From Candidatus Thiodiazotropha endolucinida (lineage in GTDB: Bacteria > Pseudomonadota > Gammaproteobacteria > Chromatiales > Chromatiaceae): a stretch of 64,000 bases of DNA. The DNA lies in contig NZ_MARB01000004.1 in assembly GCF_001715975.1 (NCBI RefSeq), positions 62,001-126,000 of the forward strand, in the 5' to 3' direction. How positions within the stretch are numbered: position 1 is the stretch's first letter; every line of letters begins with the position of its first letter. The notes below the pieces were generated by a model that did not search any database, was not told the DNA's origin, and saw only the letters and a list, made by a program, of their open reading frames with translations. Below, one piece after another: positions 63,923 through 64,000 of this stretch. The position numbers and the translations under genes were made by a program.

Positions 63923-64000
63923 TCAGTAAACTCTTTCTTTCGGCGGAAAACTCTCAACGGTCAAAGGCTGAGCCCGAACACCTTTGTAATCGAGCCTGTC
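63923..64000 (-). CDS. sdhA: Succinate dehydrogenase flavoprotein subunit (C-terminal end)
   Basis: Last 25 codons of SdhA, entering from the right edge and ending with TGA at 63925-63923. The sequence DRLDYKGVRAQPLTVESFPP followed by KERVY is the typical SdhA C-terminus. It is separated from sdhB by 143 nt containing the palindromic repeat, an unusually long gap for this gene pair. Confidence 0.85.
   Translation of the reverse strand, partial: DRLDYKGVRAQPLTVESFPPKERVY

Noticed and set aside
1-64000. CRISPR arrays, tRNA genes, complete insertion sequences
   Set aside because: No regularly spaced direct repeats, no tRNA-like T-loop outside tmRNA, and no transposase frame were found on reading both strands.

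Overview
The window looks like a chromosomal segment of a gammaproteobacterium. The evidence is the hrcA / nadK-recN / fur-bamE / ratA-rnfH / smpB-ssrA neighbourhood, dnaX-ybaB-recR, sdhA-sdhB-sdhE, yceH, and a tmRNA whose tag differs from that of E. coli by one residue. The exosortase/EPS locus, APS kinase and FimV-like proteins would fit a free-living or symbiotic sulfur-oxidising lineage (Chromatiales/Sedimenticola-like), but that placement is inference only.

Layout. 1-7.2 kb is housekeeping: hrcA (partial) with its promoter and a CIRCE operator, then NAD kinase, RecN, Fur, BamE, RnfH, RatA, a sodium symporter, SmpB and tmRNA. 7.2-8.8 kb is sparse; it holds an NTF2-like gene and a 57-aa gene preceded by a perfect CRP-type palindrome. 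8.8-41.9 kb is one large exopolysaccharide (EPS) locus. It contains GDP-mannose, GDP-fucose and dTDP-rhamnose synthesis, a PrsT-type TPR lipoprotein, exosortase XrtD fused to EpsI, Wzy/Wzx/Wzz, a BY-kinase, an initiating phosphosugar transferase, glycosyltransferases, a pyruvyl transferase, a secreted glycosidase, two sulfotransferases and an APS kinase. Together these point to a sulfated, possibly pyruvylated EPS. An AT-rich block (about 23-36 kb) in its middle carries the acquired, structure-specific genes. Two ExeA-type ATPases lie in or beside the locus, and one has an unusual OmpA-like C-terminus.

Several genes in the EPS locus are broken. rfbB has an in-frame amber at a conserved Trp, wecG has two in-frame stops (one also at a conserved Trp), a family-4 glycosyltransferase has a one-base deletion, and a VPLPA-CTERM exosortase substrate is frameshifted and has lost its 5' end. 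Outside the locus, a short-chain dehydrogenase has an in-frame TGA where its family usually has Cys.

42-58 kb is mixed: unrecognised proteins, YceH, a lipase-maturation-factor-like membrane protein, a YffB/ArsC-like protein, the dapL-lysA lysine pair (dapL is unusual in this class), a copper ATPase with a C-terminal metal-binding domain, and HIT-recR-ybaB-dnaX. 58.6-62.8 kb is the most interesting part. It is a compact operon of a FimV/TPR-like protein, a pseudo-receiver protein, a Ras/MglA-like small GTPase, a helix-turn-helix plus roadblock-like protein, a classical Roadblock/LC7 protein and a stand-alone zinc-binding CZB protein. It resembles the Streptomyces conservons and MglA/MglB, with a different input module. 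The window closes with sdhE-sdhB-sdhA (partial); a palindromic MITE-like repeat sits between sdhA and sdhB.
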